Of a stretch of 9,452 nucleotides of DNA, positions 6,923-9,452 are shown one piece after another (positions within the stretch are counted from its first letter, which is position 1; each line of letters opens with the position of its first letter). A program made the translations under genes and the position numbers. A model generated the notes under the pieces. It was not told the DNA's origin and ran no database searches. It saw only the letters and a program-made list of their open reading frames with translations. Source of the stretch: Acidobacteriota bacterium (lineage in GTDB: Bacteria > Acidobacteriota > Polarisedimenticolia > J045); assembly GCA_020350085.1 (NCBI GenBank), contig CP070706.1, positions 1,737,642-1,747,093 of the forward strand, written 5' to 3'.

Positions 6923-7615
6923 ATGAGGCGGGGCATGCGCGTGGCGATGGTATTGAGTGGGATCGTCGCGCTCGGTGCCGCCGCGAGTTGGTCGCACCTC
7001 GTCGAGCGCGAGAAATCTACGACGGGCCGTGGTGACCGACCCGACCTGTTCGTGATCGTGCTCGATTCGCTACGCGCCGACAGTCTCGAGCGTCGGGTCG
7101 AGGGGAGGCCCGTGATGCCGCGGCTCGCCGCATGGTCCGCCGATGTGCTGCGGTACACGAACGCCAGGGCGCCGAGCTGTTCCACGCCCACGTCGGTCGC
7201 GGCACTGTTCACCTCGGTCCCGGTCCCGGCGACCGGCGTGACGTTTCATCGTGCGCTGCCGGAGCGTGCCGTGACGCTCGCCGAAATGCTTCGCGAAGCC
7301 GGCTATGCGACACGGGCCTATTCCGCGAATCCGAACGTCACGGCACGACTCGGTTTCGACCGTGGGTTCGACGCGCTGCCAGCGTGCGATGCGGGCGGCT
7401 ACGCTCGCGATCTCCTCGTCGTCGGGGCTGGGCAGCTCGTGCGAGATGAGACCCCTTGCCGTGCTCCAGTCGTAGACACCGTCGAGCGCGAGCGAGTGAG
7501 AATGGACATTGAGATTCAAAGCATCGCCGAAGCGCTGCACGAAGGTCACGGCGCCGCAGTAGGCGTGCGGAATTTTTCGCTGACGACGCGCGCGCCGGCC
7601 CAGCGACGCGAATAA
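6923..7615 (+). pseudogene. Sulfatase / alkaline-phosphatase-superfamily protein, truncated and fused to antisense IS91 DNA
   Basis: The first ~151 of 230 codons encode the N-terminus of a membrane-anchored sulfatase-type hydrolase. After a signal anchor (about 5-24) comes DLFVIVLDSLRADSL (41-55, with the metal-binding Asp of LDSLRAD). Then APSCSTPTSVAALFTS (83-98) covers the nucleophile region, VTLAEMLREAGYATRAYSANPNV (117-139) is the typical sulfatase stretch, and RGFDAL marks the last match. From about residue 152 the translation is simply the complement of an IS91-type transposase fragment, ending at TAA 7613-7615. Sulfatases of this family usually have 450-600 residues, so the second metal-site half is missing. 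The start is ATG 6923 with GGGAGG four bases upstream; in-frame starts at 6797 (GTG) and 6896 (ATG) add unlikely sequence. The nucleophile motif lacks the C/S-x-P-x-R arginine. I regard the product as non-functional. Confidence 0.75.
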
Positions 7616-7621
7616 CTGGTG
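7375..7621 (-). pseudogene. IS91-family (HUH, Y2-type) transposase, internal fragment
   Basis: Reading the minus strand from about 7621 gives HQLFASLGRRARRQ, then CGAVTFVQRFGDALNLNV, HSHSLALDGVY, LPSPDDEEIASVAARIARW. This is the conserved core of IS91/IS801-type transposases. HSH (7504-7496) is the HUH metal-binding motif of these single-strand-transferring rolling-circle enzymes. Family members usually have HFHSL, so Phe is replaced by Ser. Only about 80 residues remain; the N-terminal zinc-finger part and the catalytic tyrosines are gone. The same frame is open to both sides but unrelated to transposase there. The ends are estimated from where homology stops, within about 15 bases. It is a relic embedded between a sulfatase and a membrane-protein fragment. 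Confidence 0.8.
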
Positions 7622-7756
7622 TGCTGTTTCATGCTGTTTGTCGGACTCGTGCTCTACATCATTCTCGCCATGAGCGACCCCTTTCAAGGAATGCTCGACA
7701 CGCGTCCGGTATCGCTCGAATATGTGCTCGAGAGTCTGCAGGGCCATTCGGGATAG
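7616..7756 (+). pseudogene. C-terminal remnant of a small membrane protein, bestrophin-like (DUF4239) type
   Basis: The plus frame between a TAA at 7613 (different gene context) and the TAG at 7754-7756 reads MLFVGLVLYIILAMSDPFQG, then MLDTRPVSLEYVLESLQ. A terminal TM helix followed by (L/M)xxPFxG and a short amphipathic tail is how I remember bestrophin-like DUF4239 proteins ending. The match is by pattern memory, not a search. There is an ATG at 7631 but no ribosome binding site, and the upstream part abuts the IS91 fragment, so this looks like the 3' end of a gene whose front was lost in the same rearrangement. It could alternatively be the tail of another small membrane protein. Confidence 0.5.
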
Positions 7757-7861
7757 TGCCCTGGCGACACCTGGGCGACTTGAAGGATTTCCGGATTGTG
7801 CTCTAACTGGAAACGATCGCTGACGAACCAGCAGGACCGGCTCGCTGAGAGGGAGGGTTTG
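7757..7861 (+). promoter_or_regulatory. Short leader of the amidohydrolase gene
   Basis: About 105 bases between the membrane-protein remnant and the amidohydrolase. It must contain the promoter if the gene is transcribed alone. TTGAAG near 7783 is the best -35 candidate, with CTAACT 17 bases later as a poor -10. The strong ribosome binding site at 7850-7857 is the only firm element. Confidence 0.25.
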
Positions 7862-9452
7862 ATGATCCCATACGACCAGGCGCCACATGCCCGAAGGAGT
7901 TGCTCGATCAGCAATCAGAGCGCCGGACTTGGCTTTGGCGTCGCCGTCGCCGCACTCGCGGGCGTCCTCCTCGTCGCAGGCGGATGTGCCGAATCCCCCG
8001 GTGCCGACACGATCTACCTCGGGGGCAACATCCTGACGATGGAAGGAGACGCTCCCCGGTACGCGGAGGCGGTCGCCGTGACGGACGGCACGATCGTCTT
8101 CGTGGGCAGCGAGGAGGAGGCTCGGTCGCTGGAGCGCGACGGAACGCGCGTGATCGATCTCGATGGCAAAACACTCGTCCCGGGCTTCATCGATGCACAC
8201 GGCCACGTCTGGAACGCCGGATTCCAGAAGCTAGCGGCGAATCTGCTCCCTCCGCCGGACGGTGAGGGAAGAGACATACCCGCTCTCCTCGACGTGCTGA
8301 AGCGCTGGCAGTCCGCGAACACACGGGCCATCTCGAAGGTCGGCTGGGTCATCGGCTTCGGGTACGACGACGCCCAGTTGGCCGAGAAACGCCATCCCGT
8401 GGCCGATGAGTTGGATCAGATCTCGACGGACCTTCCGGTGCTCGCGATACACCAGTCGGGTCATCTCGCATCGATGAATCACAAGGCCCTGGAGCTCGCC
8501 GGGATCACGGCCGATACCGAGGACCCGCCGGGGGGCGTCATCCGTCGTGAGGCCGACGGGCGGACCCCCGACGGCGTCCTCGAGGAGATGGCCTTCTTCG
8601 GGCCCGTGTTCGGGCTCTTCGCATCGCTGGACGAGGAAGCCAACGAGAAGATCGCGCTGGCCGGAGTCGAGGCCTACGTCAGCTTCGGCTTCACCACGGC
8701 GCAGGAGGGGCGAGCGACGGCATCGAGCGCCAAGACGTGGCGCAAGCTCGGCGGTCAGGGGCGGCTCTCGATCGACGTCGCCGTGTATCCGGACCTCCAG
8801 GCGGAAACCGAGTTCATGCTGCAGACGGGTAGCGAAGACACGTACCGCGATCACGTGCGCATCGCCGGCGTGAAGCTCAGCCTCGACGGTTCACCGCAGG
8901 GCAAGACCGCATGGCTCACGGAACCGTACGTGGTACCGCCTCCCGGCCAACCGGCTGACTACAGGGGCTATCCCGCCATATCCGATTCGTCGGAGGTCGA
9001 CTCGCTCATCGATCTCGCGTTCGAGAACGACTGGCATGTGCTCGCCCACTGCAACGGCGACGCCGCCGGAGATCAGTTCATCGATGCCGTCGGCAAGGCC
9101 GCGGCGGCCCGCGGCAACAACGACCGCCGGCCCGTCATGATTCACGCCCAAACGGTCCGAGAGGACCAGCTCGACAGGATGGCGGAGCTCGGGATCATGC
9201 CATCCTTCTTCACGATGCACACCTTCTACTGGGGCGACTGGCATCGGGACGAGACGCTCGGCAAGGGGCGAGCGAACCGGATCTCGCCGACCGCGTCGGC
9301 GATGCAACGCGGCATGCGCTTCACGACCCACCATGATGCGCCGGTCGCCCTGCCCAGCAGCATGATGGTGCTTCACACCACTGTGAACCGGACGAGTCGC
9401 AGCGGCGACGCGATAGGAGCGGACCAGCGGGTGAGCCCCTACGTCGCGCTGA
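7862..9452 (+). CDS. Amidohydrolase family (YtcJ-like) predicted lipoprotein, 3'-partial
   Basis: 530 codons are visible before the window ends; the family usually has about 540-600 residues, so little is missing. A signal with a hydrophobic core (about 21-40) and lipobox VAGGC predict lipidation at Cys 42 and export to the cell envelope. The body is a metal-dependent TIM-barrel amidohydrolase. It has the N-terminal beta-sandwich DTIYLGGNILTM, PGFIDAHGHV (metal-binding His 113 and 115), HQSGHLASMN (197-206), GVKLSLDGS (Lys 338), LAHCNGDAA (His 396), IHAQ (His 428) and THHDAPV (Asp 492). Relatives hydrolyse amide or formyl bonds; the substrate here is unknown. AGGGAGGG (7850-7857) lies four bases before ATG 7862, an excellent ribosome binding site, and a TTG just before it is less likely. 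No co-transcribed neighbour is visible in the window. Confidence 0.9.
   Translation, partial: MIPYDQAPHARRSCSISNQSAGLGFGVAVAALAGVLLVAGGCAESPGADTIYLGGNILTMEGDAPRYAEAVAVTDGTIVFVGSEEEARSLERDGTRVIDLDGKTLVPGFIDAHGHVWNAGFQKLAANLLPPPDGEGRDIPALLDVLKRWQSANTRAISKVGWVIGFGYDDAQLAEKRHPVADELDQISTDLPVLAIHQSGHLASMNHKALELAGITADTEDPPGGVIRREADGRTPDGVLEEMAFFGPVFGLFASLDEEANEKIALAGVEAYVSFGFTTAQEGRATASSAKTWRKLGGQGRLSIDVAVYPDLQAETEFMLQTGSEDTYRDHVRIAGVKLSLDGSPQGKTAWLTEPYVVPPPGQPADYRGYPAISDSSEVDSLIDLAFENDWHVLAHCNGDAAGDQFIDAVGKAAAARGNNDRRPVMIHAQTVREDQLDRMAELGIMPSFFTMHTFYWGDWHRDETLGKGRANRISPTASAMQRGMRFTTHHDAPVALPSSMMVLHTTVNRTSRSGDAIGADQRVSPYVAL

Noticed and set aside
7070..8206. A 378-codon minus-strand open frame spanning the sulfatase, IS91 and amidohydrolase regions
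   Set aside because: Only the middle ~80 codons are real (IS91 transposase). The ends are antisense to the sulfatase and amidohydrolase genes and resemble nothing.
8231..9376. Long minus-strand frames opposite the amidohydrolase
   Set aside because: They are shadows created by GC-biased codon use. The plus strand carries all metal-site motifs.
1..9452. CRISPR arrays, tRNA or rRNA genes, toxin-antitoxin pairs, defence systems or biosynthetic clusters
   Set aside because: No regularly spaced repeats, no cloverleaf or rRNA-like sequence, and no recognisable gene combination of these types was seen on either strand.

Overview
This 9.45-kb window is GC-rich chromosomal DNA from a Gram-negative bacterium, as shown by an outer-membrane beta-barrel protein and a lipoprotein. 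The kinase–TM–TolB-like–TPR architecture, the lipoprotein amidohydrolase of the YtcJ type and the gene-sparse, remnant-rich layout recall Acidobacteriota or Gemmatimonadota and their uncultured relatives. That placement is an inference; there is no rRNA or tRNA to anchor it.

Left part (1-3610): the window opens inside a serine/threonine protein kinase gene that continues past the edge. Its reading frame holds two tandem, non-identical kinase N-lobe segments, then the rest of a kinase, a TM helix, a TolB-like domain and TPRs. An in-frame TAG at 635-637 cuts the frame in the activation segment. It is followed by an apparently intact SAM-dependent methyltransferase with a winged-helix N-terminus, a strong ribosome binding site and its own upstream inverted repeat.

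Middle (3611-5035): a mobile-element graveyard. A 3'-truncated IS110-type transposase on the minus strand lies next to a 5'-truncated IS3-type transposase on the plus strand, with about 500 bases of unassigned DNA beyond. The IS110 fragment keeps its start, its ribosome binding site and a hairpin that would mask that site.

Right part (5036-9452): a BamA/TamA-like outer membrane barrel protein, about 580 bases without a convincing gene, and then a second rearranged patch. There the N-terminal third of a membrane-anchored sulfatase-like gene is joined to an antisense piece of an IS91-type (HUH) transposase. That piece is joined to the last ~45 codons of a small membrane protein resembling the bestrophin-like DUF4239 family. 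The window ends inside an amidohydrolase lipoprotein gene.

I see no coherent multi-gene system. The genes look like independent transcription units (kinase, methyltransferase, barrel protein, amidohydrolase) separated by decayed DNA. The distinctive content is the recombinational history: a chimeric kinase with a nonsense codon, and remnants of three transposase families within 4 kb, one fused into a truncated sulfatase gene.
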